Below, one piece after another: positions 16,261 through 25,625 of a stretch of 64,000 nt of DNA. The translations under genes and the position numbers were made by a program. Position 1 is the stretch's first letter, and the number at the start of each line of letters is the position of its first letter. The notes beneath the pieces were generated by a model. The model did no database searches. It was not told where the DNA came from and worked only from the letters and a program-made list of their open reading frames with translations. The stretch is from Reinekea marinisedimentorum. Lineage in GTDB: Bacteria > Pseudomonadota > Gammaproteobacteria > Pseudomonadales > Natronospirillaceae. The DNA lies in assembly GCF_004341165.1 (NCBI RefSeq), contig NZ_SLZR01000010.1, forward strand, positions 62,001 through 126,000, given 5' to 3'.

Positions 16261-17409
16261 ATGGGTAACGGTTTTTGGCTCGCAGTCGGGCAAATGTGTC
16301 AGCTGTGTTTCTGGACAGTGAGATACCTGCCGGCCGGTCACTGGAAGCACTTGCCCAGAAGGGCGCTGGCGTTTGGTCTGGCCATTCCTGTTTATCTTTT
16401 CTTTCAATGCCTGCACTGGCTTGGTTTTGCTTTGGACGAGATTCTGTTCCGCAACTACCGCAAGGTTGATATTCAGCAACCGGTTTTTGTCACCGGAATT
16501 CCAAGGAGCGGCACCACTCATCTGCAGCGTGTTCTGGCCAGGCACGAGCAACTGACCTCGATGCAAACCTGGGAGTGCTTCTTTGCGCCCAGTATCAGTG
16601 AGCGTTACTTCTATTCTGCCATTGGCGCCATCTTCAAACCCGCTGGCCGGCTGTTCAGTCACGTGAATATCCCGTTTCTGGAGAAGATGCGATCGGTTCA
16701 CAAGCTAGGCCTGAATGAAGCGGAAGAAGATTTTATTGCACTGATGCCGGTCAACGCCTGCTTTCTGTTGGTGGTGCTCTTTCCTGAGGTAAAGCACTAC
16801 TGGGCGCTCACCGGTTTCGATCAGCAGGTATCAGAGTCGCGTAAGGCCACAATCCTGAGGTTCTATCGCCGAATCATTCAGAAGCATCTGTATTTTCACG
16901 GTACAGACCGGCGTTATCTGTGTAAAAACCCGTCTTTTTTGTCCTGGGTAGGTTCGCTCAGTGCCGAGTTTGAGGATGCCCGTTTTGTTGTGTGTGAGCG
17001 CGAGGTGGATGCCACCCTGCCTTCACAGATCAGTTCTCTGCGGCCTGCGTGGCAGTTGGTCTATGGCGAAGATCTGTCGGCAGCGTTTTCTGAACGCATC
17101 ATTCAGATGATGGCCGGTTACTACCATTACCTGGATTCGCATCTGGTTAACCACCCCAGCGTCATGCTGATGCCTATGCATTCTCTGGTTCAGGATCTGC
17201 AAGGTTCAGTTGCGGTTGTTCTGAGTCACTGCAAGGTAGCGCTCAGTGATCAGTTTGCCGGCTGTCTGGAAGAAGAGGCCGCCAGGGCCAAATCCTATAG
17301 AAGTTCCCATAAATATAATCGCAGTGGTGTAAATACAATGGCGCATGCATTCGCCATGTTCCCAAAACACTACGTCGGCCGTTTTTATAAGCGCGAGGTA
17401 GCAAAGTGA
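16261..17409 (+). CDS. Sulfotransferase family protein
   Basis: 382 aa. A hydrophobic N-terminal stretch (about residues 34-60) suggests membrane association. The 5'-phosphosulfate-binding loop of PAPS-dependent sulfotransferases is present as FVTGIPRSGTTHLQRVL (residues about 78-94), and KNPSFLSWVGSL..FVVCERE provides the 3'-phosphate-binding region. It would transfer sulfate from PAPS to a hydroxyl acceptor, probably a lipid or glycan. Its stop overlaps the GTG of the glycosyltransferase (GTGA), so the two are coupled. The specific acceptor is unknown. Confidence 0.85.
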   Translation: MGNGFWLAVGQMCQLCFWTVRYLPAGHWKHLPRRALAFGLAIPVYLFFQCLHWLGFALDEILFRNYRKVDIQQPVFVTGIPRSGTTHLQRVLARHEQLTSMQTWECFFAPSISERYFYSAIGAIFKPAGRLFSHVNIPFLEKMRSVHKLGLNEAEEDFIALMPVNACFLLVVLFPEVKHYWALTGFDQQVSESRKATILRFYRRIIQKHLYFHGTDRRYLCKNPSFLSWVGSLSAEFEDARFVVCEREVDATLPSQISSLRPAWQLVYGEDLSAAFSERIIQMMAGYYHYLDSHLVNHPSVMLMPMHSLVQDLQGSVAVVLSHCKVALSDQFAGCLEEEAARAKSYRSSHKYNRSGVNTMAHAFAMFPKHYVGRFYKREVAK

Positions 17410-18578
17410 CCGAAAAACTCCGTGTGCAGAACAATGCGCATCCCGTGACCCGGATTCTGGTGATTTCAGATGCTGCGCCCCACCGCAATGGTGTTGGTGC
17501 CTACTATGCCGATTTGATTGACGAGTTGTCGCCCTACGTAGAAAGGGCGGAGCTGGTTTCGCCCGAAGTGATCGGTGACAAATGGCAGGGGGGCTGGATG
17601 CTGCCGCTGCCGGGCGACGCAACCCAAAAATTCTGTTTGCCGAATGGTTTTGAACTGTCCCGTAAGATTCGCTCGTTCAAGCCGACCGTTGTGGTGATTC
17701 CAACGCCAGGCCTATACGGGCTCATGGGTGCGATGGTGGCACGGCGCTATGGCATTAAGGTGATTGTGGGTTTTCATACCTGGTTTGAAAAGCTGGCAAG
17801 CCTTTATTGGAGCCGGGTTCAGGGCGGTATTACCCGCACCTATCTGGATGTAGTAAATAAATCGCTGTTTCGTCTGGCGGATCAGGTGCTGGCCAACTCT
17901 GACGAAATGGTCGGTATTGCACGCAGGATGGGCGCTGAAAAGGTCGATTTAATGGGAACGCCGCTCGGTCAAAGCCTGATCAACACGCCGGTGCGTAAGG
18001 TGCCGAAAAAGATACAGAGCGTGCTGTTTGTTGGCCGCCTGGCTGCGGAAAAGAATCTGGAAGCGGTTATCGAGGCCGCCAGAGCCTGCCCGGATATGAC
18101 CTTTAACATTGCCGGTGACGGCCCGGAGCGAAAAGCCATCGAACAGCTCGCCAGAGGCGTTGCTAATGTGAATCTGCTCGGCTGGGTGGGTCGTGAGCAG
18201 ATTGTTGGACTGATTGATCAACACGATGCACTGGTGCTGCCCAGTAAAGTAGAGAGTTTTGGCACGGTGGCCATGGAAGCCATGGTGCGTGAGCGGCTGG
18301 TTTTTGTTTCCGCAGCCTGTGGTATTTGCGCCTGGCCGGAGCTGCGCAAAGGCCTGGTCGTGGTTGAAGAGCACTCGAGCCTGGGTGCCGAGTTGGCCCG
18401 GTATAAGGCCTTGAGTGAGTTTGAGATCCACAGCAGCTGCTTTACAGCCCGCAAGGTTGCTTTGCAGCATATTCGCTGGAATCGCGAGTTGTGGCTGAGC
18501 TGTACTCAGCGGGAAGGCAGCGATAATCAGCGCTCCCCGGTGTACCGCTCGCTGATTCATAAGACCATTCGGGGTTGA
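17406..18578 (+). CDS. Glycosyltransferase family 4 (GT-B)
   Basis: 390 aa retaining glycosyltransferase. N-terminal Rossmann domain with VISDAAPHRNGVGAYYADL and a GFHTW segment; C-terminal donor-binding domain with SVLFVGRLAAEKNLEAVIEA, FNIAGDGPERKAIE and the acidic motif LVLPSKVESFGTVAMEA (EX7E type). It resembles enzymes that glycosylate diacylglycerol or phosphatidylinositol (MgtA/SQD2-like), which is an inference from overall form. GTG start overlapping the sulfotransferase stop by 4 nt; the DUF2334 gene starts 7 nt downstream. Confidence 0.88.
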   Translation: MTEKLRVQNNAHPVTRILVISDAAPHRNGVGAYYADLIDELSPYVERAELVSPEVIGDKWQGGWMLPLPGDATQKFCLPNGFELSRKIRSFKPTVVVIPTPGLYGLMGAMVARRYGIKVIVGFHTWFEKLASLYWSRVQGGITRTYLDVVNKSLFRLADQVLANSDEMVGIARRMGAEKVDLMGTPLGQSLINTPVRKVPKKIQSVLFVGRLAAEKNLEAVIEAARACPDMTFNIAGDGPERKAIEQLARGVANVNLLGWVGREQIVGLIDQHDALVLPSKVESFGTVAMEAMVRERLVFVSAACGICAWPELRKGLVVVEEHSSLGAELARYKALSEFEIHSSCFTARKVALQHIRWNRELWLSCTQREGSDNQRSPVYRSLIHKTIRG

Positions 18579-18585
18579 GCCATTG

Positions 18586-19311
18586 ATGACTGTTAAGCCT
18601 GCCGTGATCAGTATTCACGATGTTATGCCGGAAACGCTGTCGCGGGTTGAACATATTCTGCAGAATCATCTGGCCTCGTTTCCGGCGCAGCGCATTCTGC
18701 TGCTGGTTGTTCCGGGGCTGAACTGGAGTGAAGCGCAGTTGGCCCGTCTGCACCGCCTGCAACGGCAGGGCTATGAGTTTGCCGGTCATGGCTGGAAACA
18801 TGAAATCAGCGGTATCAGGGGGCTTTCTCATTGGCTGCACAGCCGCTTGATATCACGAAATGCTGCAGAGCACTTGTCCTACAATCAGCAGGAGCTGATC
18901 TCGCTGCTCACCGATAACTACCGATGGTTCCGCCGGCATGGCTTCAATGCACCGGAACTCTACGTGCCGCCGGCCTGGGCGTTGGGCGCGCTGAGTAAGG
19001 CAGATTTAGCTTCGCTGCCATTTGCCGCCTACGAGACAACCCGTGGCTTTTTCCGGGCCGAAGAGGCGTGCGTCAGCTGGCTGCCCTTGCTTGGCTTTGA
19101 AGCGGATACCCGGCTTCGGGCAGGCTTCTTGAAATTGTGGAACGCAATGAACCTGCGCTTGGCCACCGAAAGTCGACCGGTGCGACTGTCGATTCACCCT
19201 TATGATTTCGAGTATCTGATCAGCGGCCAGTTGCAGGCAATACTCAACGGTGTTGAGGCGGTGCACTGGCGTACTGCTTTTGAGTCCGATTGCGGAAATG
19301 TGCAGTCGTAG
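18586..19311 (+). CDS. DUF2334 polysaccharide deacetylase-like protein
   Basis: 241 aa, ATG 18586 (TTG 18583 is the alternative). The start VISIHDVMPETL and the later AGHGWKHEI and LSIHPYDFEYL are hallmarks of DUF2334, a CE4-like deacetylase fold with a D and two H metal ligands. No signal peptide, so it would act in the cytoplasm, possibly on the acetylated sugar of a glycolipid made with the preceding glycosyltransferase, analogous to other GT/deacetylase pairs. Third gene of the sulfotransferase-GT4-deacetylase operon. Confidence 0.82.
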   Translation: MTVKPAVISIHDVMPETLSRVEHILQNHLASFPAQRILLLVVPGLNWSEAQLARLHRLQRQGYEFAGHGWKHEISGIRGLSHWLHSRLISRNAAEHLSYNQQELISLLTDNYRWFRRHGFNAPELYVPPAWALGALSKADLASLPFAAYETTRGFFRAEEACVSWLPLLGFEADTRLRAGFLKLWNAMNLRLATESRPVRLSIHPYDFEYLISGQLQAILNGVEAVHWRTAFESDCGNVQS

Positions 19312-19372
19312 CAGACGAAATAGAAAGTCGCTGATACACTCATTCTTCGAACATTACTAAAAGAGATCGGCT

Positions 19373-19969
19373 ATGGATTTTCCAATCGGAACAATAATTA
19401 CTTGGGGTGTTCCACTTTTAATTATCATTTTCGCGGTTGTTATTTATAACAAGCTGGTTGCCTACCGTAACCGCTTTAAGAATGCTTTTGCTCAGATTGA
19501 TGTACAGTTGCAGCGTCGTCACGACCTCATCCCGAATCTGGTCGAAACGGCTAAAGCCTATTTGAAGCATGAAAAAGAAACTCTTGAAAACGTGATTGCA
19601 GCGCGTAATCAGGCTGTTTCCGCACAAAAAGCAGCGGCCGCTGACCCAACAGACGGTGGTCTGATCGGTAAGCTATCGCAGGCAGAAGGCTTGCTGACCG
19701 GCGCATTGGGGCGTCTGTTTGCGGTTTCTGAGGCGTATCCGGATTTAAAAGGTGACGCAACCATGCGTGACCTGATGGAAAGCCTGGAAAGTACCGAAAA
19801 CAAGGTGGCGTTTGCCCGTCAGGCTTACAATGATTCCGTGATGAGCTATCAGACTTTCAAAGAGTCGTTCCCGAACAATATCATCGCAAACTTCGGCAGC
19901 TTTAAAGATGCCGCTATGTTTGAAATTGAAAACCCTGAAGCCAAGGTTGCACCCAAAGTCAGCTTCTGA
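19373..19969 (+). CDS. LemA family protein
   Basis: 198 aa. One N-terminal transmembrane helix (about 7-25) and a short periplasmic N-terminus, followed by the LemA helical domain: YRNRFKNAFAQIDVQLQRRH, LIPNLVETAKAYLKHE, then PDLKGDATMRDLMESLESTE and an FPNNIIANFGSF end. LemA proteins are membrane-anchored helical bundles of unclear function, often encoded next to an M48 protease or a TPM-domain protein, as here (66 nt upstream of the M48 gene). Confidence 0.92.
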   Translation: MDFPIGTIITWGVPLLIIIFAVVIYNKLVAYRNRFKNAFAQIDVQLQRRHDLIPNLVETAKAYLKHEKETLENVIAARNQAVSAQKAAAADPTDGGLIGKLSQAEGLLTGALGRLFAVSEAYPDLKGDATMRDLMESLESTENKVAFARQAYNDSVMSYQTFKESFPNNIIANFGSFKDAAMFEIENPEAKVAPKVSF

Positions 19970-20035
19970 TCGTTTGTAAATCATCGGCCTTTCAGGCCGG
20001 TGGCTGCTTTCTGTTGATATCAGCAAGGGTGTCTA

Positions 20036-22006
20036 ATGGATTTCTTTGAAAATCAGGATCGTGCTCGCAAGAAAACGGTCCAGCTTGTTTTTCTGTTTAT
20101 GCTTGGCTTGGTTGCAACGCTGGTAGCCGTCAATCTGGTGTGTTTTGTTGCCTACTGGGCCGTCACCAGCTCTGACGGTTATGGCTCAAGCCCGATGTTT
20201 GGCGATTTCAGCACGGCTTGGCAATCCTGGTGGGGTTCTAATCTGAACTGGCAGGTGAGCTGGGGTATTCTAGCTGCGGTGGTGATTGGTACTGCCTTCC
20301 GGTTTCTGGAACTGGCCGGAGGCGGCAAGAAGGTTGCTGAGTGGGCCGGGGCAACACCGGTTGATATGTCTAGCCAGCGTTCTGAATACCGGCAATTGAT
20401 TAATGTCTGTGAAGAAATGGCGATTGCCGCCGGCATGCCGGTTCCTGAGCTTTATGTGATGGAGCGCGAGCAGGGCATCAACGCTTTTGTTGCCGGTTAT
20501 AAAATCAACCAGGCGGTTCTGGTGGTGACTAAAGGTGCCCTGGAGCATCTAACCCGGGATCAGCTGCAGGGCGTCATTGGTCACGAATACTCTCATATTC
20601 TTAATGGCGATATGCGCCTGAATGTGCGGCTGATGGCTTTCCTCGCCGGGCTGGTGATGATTGGCCAGATTGGCCGCTTTCTGTTCCATTCCGGGTTCAG
20701 CACCGGGCACCGGCGTTCGTATCGCTCCCGCGATAATGACGGTCGCCTGGCCATTGTGTTGGTTGCGGCAGGTGTGTTGTTTGTCGCCGTTGGCTACATC
20801 GGTGTGCTGGTGGGCCGAATGATTAAGGCGGCTGTGTCCCGTCAGCGTGAGTTTCTGGCCGATGCCAGTTCGGTGCAGTTTACCCGCAACCCTGATGGCA
20901 TTGCTGGTGCTCTCTATGAAATTAAATCCAGAGCCGAGGGGTCACAGCTGGCTCACCGCCATGCCGAAGATATGTCGCATTTCTGCTTCGGCGAGACGGT
21001 CGCGTTGTCAGACCGTTTGGCGACTCACCCGCCTATTCTGGAGCGGATTAAGCGCGTTAACCCTAACTTTATTGCTAAAGAGCGCACCCGGCGCCGGCAG
21101 ACCGAGTCGGCTGAAGACAGTGTCGCGCGATCAGCACCGGATGCCTTTAATAATGTACTCATGGCCGCGGGTGTCGCTGCGCTGGCCGGGCAGGTATCTC
21201 CGGATCAGGTTAAGTACGCGCAAAAGCTCTATAAGCATATACCGGAGCAGGTGAAGATATGGGTGCATCAGTCAGAAGGGGCCAAGGCATTCATTTATGG
21301 TCAGGTCATGTTGGGCAACGATGAACTGAAGCAATCGGTGCTGGATGAGATCAGTCAGCGTGACCCCAAGGTGATGTCGAGCCTGAAGAACATCTGGCCA
21401 TACTGTAAAAAAATGGACGAACAGCTGCGCCAGCCAATCCTCGAGATCGCCTTGGCCACACTGAAGCGTCTGCCGGAATCGGAGCGGGTGATATTTTTAG
21501 ACCGGCTCGAGTTTCTGGTGCAGCTTGACGGTCGGGTTGATTTTATCGAGTGGGTCACTCTGACGCTCACCAGGATGCGCCTGCAACAGGCAGACGACCG
21601 GGGTTTTGAAAGCCTGGGTTCAAATCTGACTCCGCACCTGGCTGCGCTTTCAGATCTGTTCCGTATTCTTGTCGAACAGAGCAGGGATGTGGTGGAAGCC
21701 GAGCAGATGTATAAGTCTGTATGTGAGCGCTTTGGTATTGTTTATCAACCCAATAAAACGCTGCAGGAAGTCGGTTTTGATAAGCTCTCGTCAGCGTTGC
21801 TTGCGCTGCAAACCGTGAGTTTTAGCCACCGCAAGGCGGTGCTGCAGGCCTGTGCCGACATTATTCAGTCTGATGGTGAGATAGATTTCCGGGAGTATGA
21901 GGTTGTGCGGATTATTGCCGAATGCCTTGAGTGCCCGATGCCCGTACTGGTACTGAGCGGTGCCGAAGCGATTGATGAACGTGATATACCGATACCGTTT
22001 AGTTAA
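20036..22006 (+). CDS. M48 family (HtpX-like) membrane metalloprotease with TerB-like C-terminus
   Basis: 656 aa. Two N-terminal transmembrane helices (about 17-45 and 77-98), the zinc motif HExxH as VIGHEYSHIL (residues about 181-190), and two further hydrophobic segments after it, as in HtpX. The downstream ligand region is REFLADASSVQFT (ExxxD). Residues about 370-656 are an extra cytoplasmic extension with two DGxxDFxE elements (LDGRVDFIEW and SDGEIDFREYE) resembling TerB repeats. Predicted membrane-protein quality control, working with LemA. Too long for HtpX itself (about 290 aa). Confidence 0.9.
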   Translation: MDFFENQDRARKKTVQLVFLFMLGLVATLVAVNLVCFVAYWAVTSSDGYGSSPMFGDFSTAWQSWWGSNLNWQVSWGILAAVVIGTAFRFLELAGGGKKVAEWAGATPVDMSSQRSEYRQLINVCEEMAIAAGMPVPELYVMEREQGINAFVAGYKINQAVLVVTKGALEHLTRDQLQGVIGHEYSHILNGDMRLNVRLMAFLAGLVMIGQIGRFLFHSGFSTGHRRSYRSRDNDGRLAIVLVAAGVLFVAVGYIGVLVGRMIKAAVSRQREFLADASSVQFTRNPDGIAGALYEIKSRAEGSQLAHRHAEDMSHFCFGETVALSDRLATHPPILERIKRVNPNFIAKERTRRRQTESAEDSVARSAPDAFNNVLMAAGVAALAGQVSPDQVKYAQKLYKHIPEQVKIWVHQSEGAKAFIYGQVMLGNDELKQSVLDEISQRDPKVMSSLKNIWPYCKKMDEQLRQPILEIALATLKRLPESERVIFLDRLEFLVQLDGRVDFIEWVTLTLTRMRLQQADDRGFESLGSNLTPHLAALSDLFRILVEQSRDVVEAEQMYKSVCERFGIVYQPNKTLQEVGFDKLSSALLALQTVSFSHRKAVLQACADIIQSDGEIDFREYEVVRIIAECLECPMPVLVLSGAEAIDERDIPIPFS

Positions 22007-22042
22007 CCCCCGTCTTCGTTCAGTAATTAGAAGCTGAAACCG

Positions 22043-22068
22043 AAAAAGAGGCCGAAGCCTCTTTTTTT
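22043..22068. terminator. Bidirectional terminator between the M48 protease and chemoreceptor genes
   Basis: Ten-pair stem AAAAAGAGGC/GCCTCTTTTT with a CGAA loop, flanked by A- and T-runs. Confidence 0.88.
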
Positions 22069-22086
22069 ATTGCCCTGAGTATGACC

Positions 22087-23721
22087 TTATACCGTGAAGC
22101 CCTGAGTCGATTCGGCCATTTCGGTTGCCTGATCAGCAACGCTCTGGGCAATTTCACTGATCTGGTTCGCCTGCTCGCGCGTGGAGATGGCCGAGTTGTT
22201 CACTTCGTTGATGTTGCGGTTGATCTCTTCGGCTACCGAGCTCTGCTCTGTGGCGGCGGTGGCAATCTGGGCGATCATGCCGCTGAGTTCGTTCATATTG
22301 CTGACAATGCCATCGAACGCATTGTTGACCTCCTGCATTTGCGACTCGCTGCTGCGGGCTTGTTCCTGGCCGCGCTGCATGCGGTTAAAGGCTGTTTCCG
22401 TGCCGGATTGCAGGCTCTCAATCTTGGTTCGTATCTCCTCGGTTGATTCCTGAGTTTTGCTGGCCAAACTGCGAACTTCATCGGCGACCACAGCAAAGCC
22501 GCGGCCCTGCTCACCGGCGCGCGCGGCTTCGATGGCCGCATTTAATGCCAGCAGGTTGGTTTGGTCGGCAATGCTGGTAATGACGCCGACGATGTCACCA
22601 ATACCCTGAGCTTCTTCCTGCAGGTTGTTGATGGCCGCTGAGATGTTTTCAACTTCGTTGGCCAGCGCAGAAACCTGTTCGGCGGTGTTGGTGACAATGA
22701 CTTTGCCTTGCTGCGCATGGCTGTTAACGGTTTGGGTCTTCTGGTTGGCGTGTTCAGAGTTTTGAGCAACCTCTTCAACCGTGGCCGACATTTCATTCAT
22801 GGCGGTGGCAAGCAGCTCTATCTGTGTCGACTGGTCTGCAACAGCCTGATTGGTATCGTCGGCATTGCGCGACAGGTTTTCGCTCTCGCGCGATAAATTG
22901 CTGCTGGCTTCAATAATATTCTTGATGATCGTCTGGAAATGGCTCAGCAGTGAGTTTGCGGAAGCGGCAATCTTGCCTGTTTCGCTGTGGTTGCTGATAT
23001 CGCTGCGCAGGGTCAGATTGTTGTTGCTGCCGACTTCATCCATTAGGGCACTCAACGCCTGCAGTGGCTTGCTGACATCTCTGGCGATATACCAGGTAAA
23101 GAGTGTCAGCAGAATTATTACGATCAGGTATTCGATGATTGTTTTAACAACCACGGCGTTAAAGGCTGCATCGATATCATCAATCCAGACGCCGGTGCCG
23201 ATAGTCCAACCCCAGGGTTTGAACTCCAGCACATAGCTGAGCTTGGGCTTGCTGGTGTTGGTTGCCGGGTCGTTCCAATGGTAGGTCAGGGTGCCCTGGC
23301 CGGCACTGTTCACCAACGACTGCATCTCCTTAAAGAGTGCGGTGCCGTCAACATCTTTGATTGTCGCAAGTGAGGTGCCTACCAGGTGCGGGGAGGTGGC
23401 GTGCTGAACAGCAATCAGGCTTTTTTGCTCAAACATGAAGATATATTCATCACCCAGATAGCGCACGTCATCAATGATATTGATCGCTGCGGCTTTGGCT
23501 TCCTGTTCAGACATGCTTCCGGAGTTGGCAGCGTCTGAAAAGTGCTTGAGTATGGAACTGACGGTCTCTGTCTGTGAAAGCAGCATTGCTACGCGGTCTG
23601 AAATCATGGTTTGTTTTTCAGCTGCAAGTGAAATGGCCGTTATGACAATGATGGATAGCGTTGTTGCCACTATCAGAATGATCAGTTTGGTCAGTGTTTT
23701 CAGGTTGCTAAAAAATTGCAT
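22087..23721 (-). CDS. Methyl-accepting chemotaxis protein with single Cache domain
   Basis: 544 aa, start at ATG 23721 with GGAGAG upstream. First transmembrane helix about 9-32, periplasmic single-Cache (sCache_2-type) domain to about 180 with [19 protein letters not shown] and [14 protein letters not shown], second helix about 190-210, HAMP, then the signalling hairpin [20 protein letters not shown] followed by [14 protein letters not shown]. It senses a small ligand, likely an organic acid judging by the Cache type, and controls CheA. No che genes are adjacent: an orphan receptor. Confidence 0.95.
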   Translation of the reverse strand: MQFFSNLKTLTKLIILIVATTLSIIVITAISLAAEKQTMISDRVAMLLSQTETVSSILKHFSDAANSGSMSEQEAKAAAINIIDDVRYLGDEYIFMFEQKSLIAVQHATSPHLVGTSLATIKDVDGTALFKEMQSLVNSAGQGTLTYHWNDPATNTSKPKLSYVLEFKPWGWTIGTGVWIDDIDAAFNAVVVKTIIEYLIVIILLTLFTWYIARDVSKPLQALSALMDEVGSNNNLTLRSDISNHSETGKIAASANSLLSHFQTIIKNIIEASSNLSRESENLSRNADDTNQAVADQSTQIELLATAMNEMSATVEEVAQNSEHANQKTQTVNSHAQQGKVIVTNTAEQVSALANEVENISAAINNLQEEAQGIGDIVGVITSIADQTNLLALNAAIEAARAGEQGRGFAVVADEVRSLASKTQESTEEIRTKIESLQSGTETAFNRMQRGQEQARSSESQMQEVNNAFDGIVSNMNELSGMIAQIATAATEQSSVAEEINRNINEVNNSAISTREQANQISEIAQSVADQATEMAESTQGFTV

Positions 23722-23909
23722 TACGCTCTCCATGGCATACCAACATTCCCGGCACGGGGTTTTAGGCTATTAAGTTTGGTTAATCACTGTTCAGTTATAG
23801 CTACTTTTCGGCCGTATGCGCGGGTTCTTGAGCAGTTTGTTTGATTTATTGATCGGGATTTAGGGGTGTTTCTCATATCTGTAATATCAACGATTGCCGT
23901 GAGAACTGT

Positions 23910-23938
23910 TTGATTTCACCGGGCCTTTTCATTAAACT
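23910..23938 (+). promoter_or_regulatory. Sigma-70 promoter of the rpsF operon
   Basis: TTGATT, 17-nt spacer, TAAACT, followed by a GC-rich discriminator GCCGCGCC, as expected for a ribosomal-protein promoter. The gap 23722-24064 holds this promoter and the rpsF leader. Confidence 0.65.
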
Positions 23939-23963
23939 GCCGCGCCTCTGCTCGTACTGAGTA

Positions 23964-24004
23964 GAGTAAGTTGTGGTCGATTCTATAGATTGACCACGTT
24001 ACTC
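23964..24004 (+). promoter_or_regulatory. Stem-loop in the rpsF mRNA leader
   Basis: GAGTAA plus GTGGTC pair with GACCAC plus TTACTC around a 13-nt loop, giving a twelve-pair interrupted stem in the 5' untranslated region. Confidence 0.6.
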
Positions 24005-24019
24005 CTTACCTTACTGGTC

Positions 24020-24060
24020 AGGCTTTAAGCCCTCCAGGAGGTTGTTAACCCGAAGGGAGC
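24020..24060 (+). promoter_or_regulatory. Candidate S6:S18 autoregulatory leader element
   Basis: Just before rpsF, a pyrimidine-rich arm (GCCCTCC) faces AACCCGAAGGGAGC, placing a CCG and the SD sequence in one structure. In many bacteria the S6:S18 complex represses its own operon through a leader with a bulged CCG. The match is by eye only. Confidence 0.45.
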
Positions 24061-24064
24061 ATTT

Positions 24065-24490
24065 ATGCGCCATTATGAAATCGTTCTGCTGGTTCACCCA
24101 GACCAGTCTGAACAAGTACCTGCAATGGTAGAGCGTTACACTACCGTTGTAACCGAAGCAGGCGGTACCATTCACCGCAAAGAAGATTGGGGCCGTCGTC
24201 AACTTGGCTTCCCAATTCAGGATCTGCACAAGGCTCATTACATTCTGCTGAATGTTGAAGTTTCTGATGAAACTATTGATGACCTGAAAACCACTTTCCG
24301 TTTCAACGATGCTATCTTGCGCAGCATGGTTATTCGTCGTAAAGACGCAGTAACTGACGCTTCTCCAATGATGAAATCTGTTGAAGCAAAGAAAGCTAAA
24401 GATGAAGCTCAAGCCGCTGCTAACGCGCCACGCGCTGAAGCTGAAGAAGTTGAAACTGAAGCCGCTGATGACTCAGCGTCTGAAGAATAA
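24065..24490 (+). CDS. rpsF: 30S ribosomal protein S6
   Basis: 141 aa. [19 protein letters not shown] at the N-terminus and [20 protein letters not shown] are diagnostic for S6. The C-terminal 35 residues are an acidic Ala/Glu tail, the region glutamated by RimK in enterics. Binds 16S rRNA with S18. SD AAGGGAGC. Codon usage is more biased towards highly expressed choices than the neighbours. priB, which lies between rpsF and rpsR in enterics, is absent. Confidence 0.98.
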   Translation: MRHYEIVLLVHPDQSEQVPAMVERYTTVVTEAGGTIHRKEDWGRRQLGFPIQDLHKAHYILLNVEVSDETIDDLKTTFRFNDAILRSMVIRRKDAVTDASPMMKSVEAKKAKDEAQAAANAPRAEAEEVETEAADDSASEE

Positions 24491-24504
24491 TAGGAGCACG
24501 TACT

Positions 24505-24732
24505 ATGGCACGTTTTTTCCGTCGTCGTAAGTTCTGCCGCTTCACTGCAGAAGGCATTACTGAGATTGATTATAAAGATGTAGACCTGCTGAAAGGCTAC
24601 ATTACTGAAACTGGCAAGATTGTACCAAGTCGTATCACTGGTACCAGCGCTAAGTACCAGCGTCAGCTGGCCACTGCTATTAAGCGCGCTCGTTACCTTG
24701 CCCTGTTACCTTACACCGACGCTCATAAGTAA
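24505..24732 (+). CDS. rpsR: 30S ribosomal protein S18
   Basis: 75 aa. [20 protein letters not shown] and [19 protein letters not shown] are the family signature. It starts 14 nt after rpsF with TAGGAG upstream, and pairs with S6 in the small subunit platform. Confidence 0.98.
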   Translation: MARFFRRRKFCRFTAEGITEIDYKDVDLLKGYITETGKIVPSRITGTSAKYQRQLATAIKRARYLALLPYTDAHK

Positions 24733-24760
24733 GAGCGAGTAGTAAGGGAGAACCTGGCAT

Positions 24761-25615
24761 ATGCTCGGCTTAGCTCGTTATGCGATGAAAAGCCCGCTGC
24801 ATACCGGAGTTCTCGCAGCATTATTTGCTGCAACCCCATTGCTGTATTTTGTAAGTGCAGCATTGGTTGCTTTAACAACCTTAAGGCATGGCATCACCTA
24901 CGGCACCCGCACTCTTTTGATGGCGATGGCCGGAGGCCTGGTCTCCTGGTATTTATCGGGGGTACCGTTGTCATTGTTGGTTTTGGTGCTGGTCACACTG
25001 TTGGCTGAAGTGCTGAAGGCAACACAGAGCTGGTCCCGAACATTGATTTTAGGGTCGGTTATCGGGCTGGTTTTAGCGTTTATCGCTCAGAACCTGTTCG
25101 CGGCGCAATTTGACAGCATTTTAGACGGCATTCAGCAGGTATTTATGACCAATGGTGCCGGCTCGGTTGAGTCTCAGTTGCTGGAAATGACCAGGGACTG
25201 GGTCGGGTTTATCCTGATCAGCTCTCAACTGGCGGAAGCAGTGCTTACGCTGCTGTTAGCGCGTTACTGGCAGGCCGGGCTTTATAACCCGGGTGGGTTG
25301 AAGGGTGAAATGCAGGCACTGCGTTTTACCCGGCAAGAGGTTGTGTTTTTGGTGGCTGCAGTGCTTGTATCGGTGCTGTATCTGCCCGGAGCGGTAATGC
25401 TGTTCGGTATTCCATTGGCCTTTGTCGGTATGGCACTGCTGCATGGAATTGTGACGAAATTAGGCTTGGGTGGACAATGGCTGGTCGCTTTATATATCGG
25501 TGCGGTCATGTTCATACAATTTATATTACCGTTGCTGGTTTTGGTCGTAATCGCGGACTCAATGATTGATCTTAAGTCGCGAATTCCAGAACGGACAAAA
25601 TCAGATAACGAATGA
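24761..25615 (+). CDS. Multi-pass membrane protein between rpsR and rplI (DUF2232-like)
   Basis: 284 aa with about seven to eight hydrophobic helices and few polar loops. A membrane protein at this exact position in the rpsF operon is known from pseudomonads and relatives and resembles the YybS/DUF2232 type. Function unknown; no catalytic residues stand out. It is translationally close to rplI (10 nt gap) and 28 nt after rpsR, so it is part of the ribosomal transcript. Confidence 0.82.
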   Translation: MLGLARYAMKSPLHTGVLAALFAATPLLYFVSAALVALTTLRHGITYGTRTLLMAMAGGLVSWYLSGVPLSLLVLVLVTLLAEVLKATQSWSRTLILGSVIGLVLAFIAQNLFAAQFDSILDGIQQVFMTNGAGSVESQLLEMTRDWVGFILISSQLAEAVLTLLLARYWQAGLYNPGGLKGEMQALRFTRQEVVFLVAAVLVSVLYLPGAVMLFGIPLAFVGMALLHGIVTKLGLGGQWLVALYIGAVMFIQFILPLLVLVVIADSMIDLKSRIPERTKSDNE

Positions 25616-25625
25616 GGTAAGCGAG

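Noticed and set aside
13703-19311. The deacetylase/sseA genes and the sulfotransferase cluster as one glycan locus
   Set aside because: They are on opposite strands and separated by a tRNA operon; sseA is housekeeping sulfur metabolism, so no functional link is shown.
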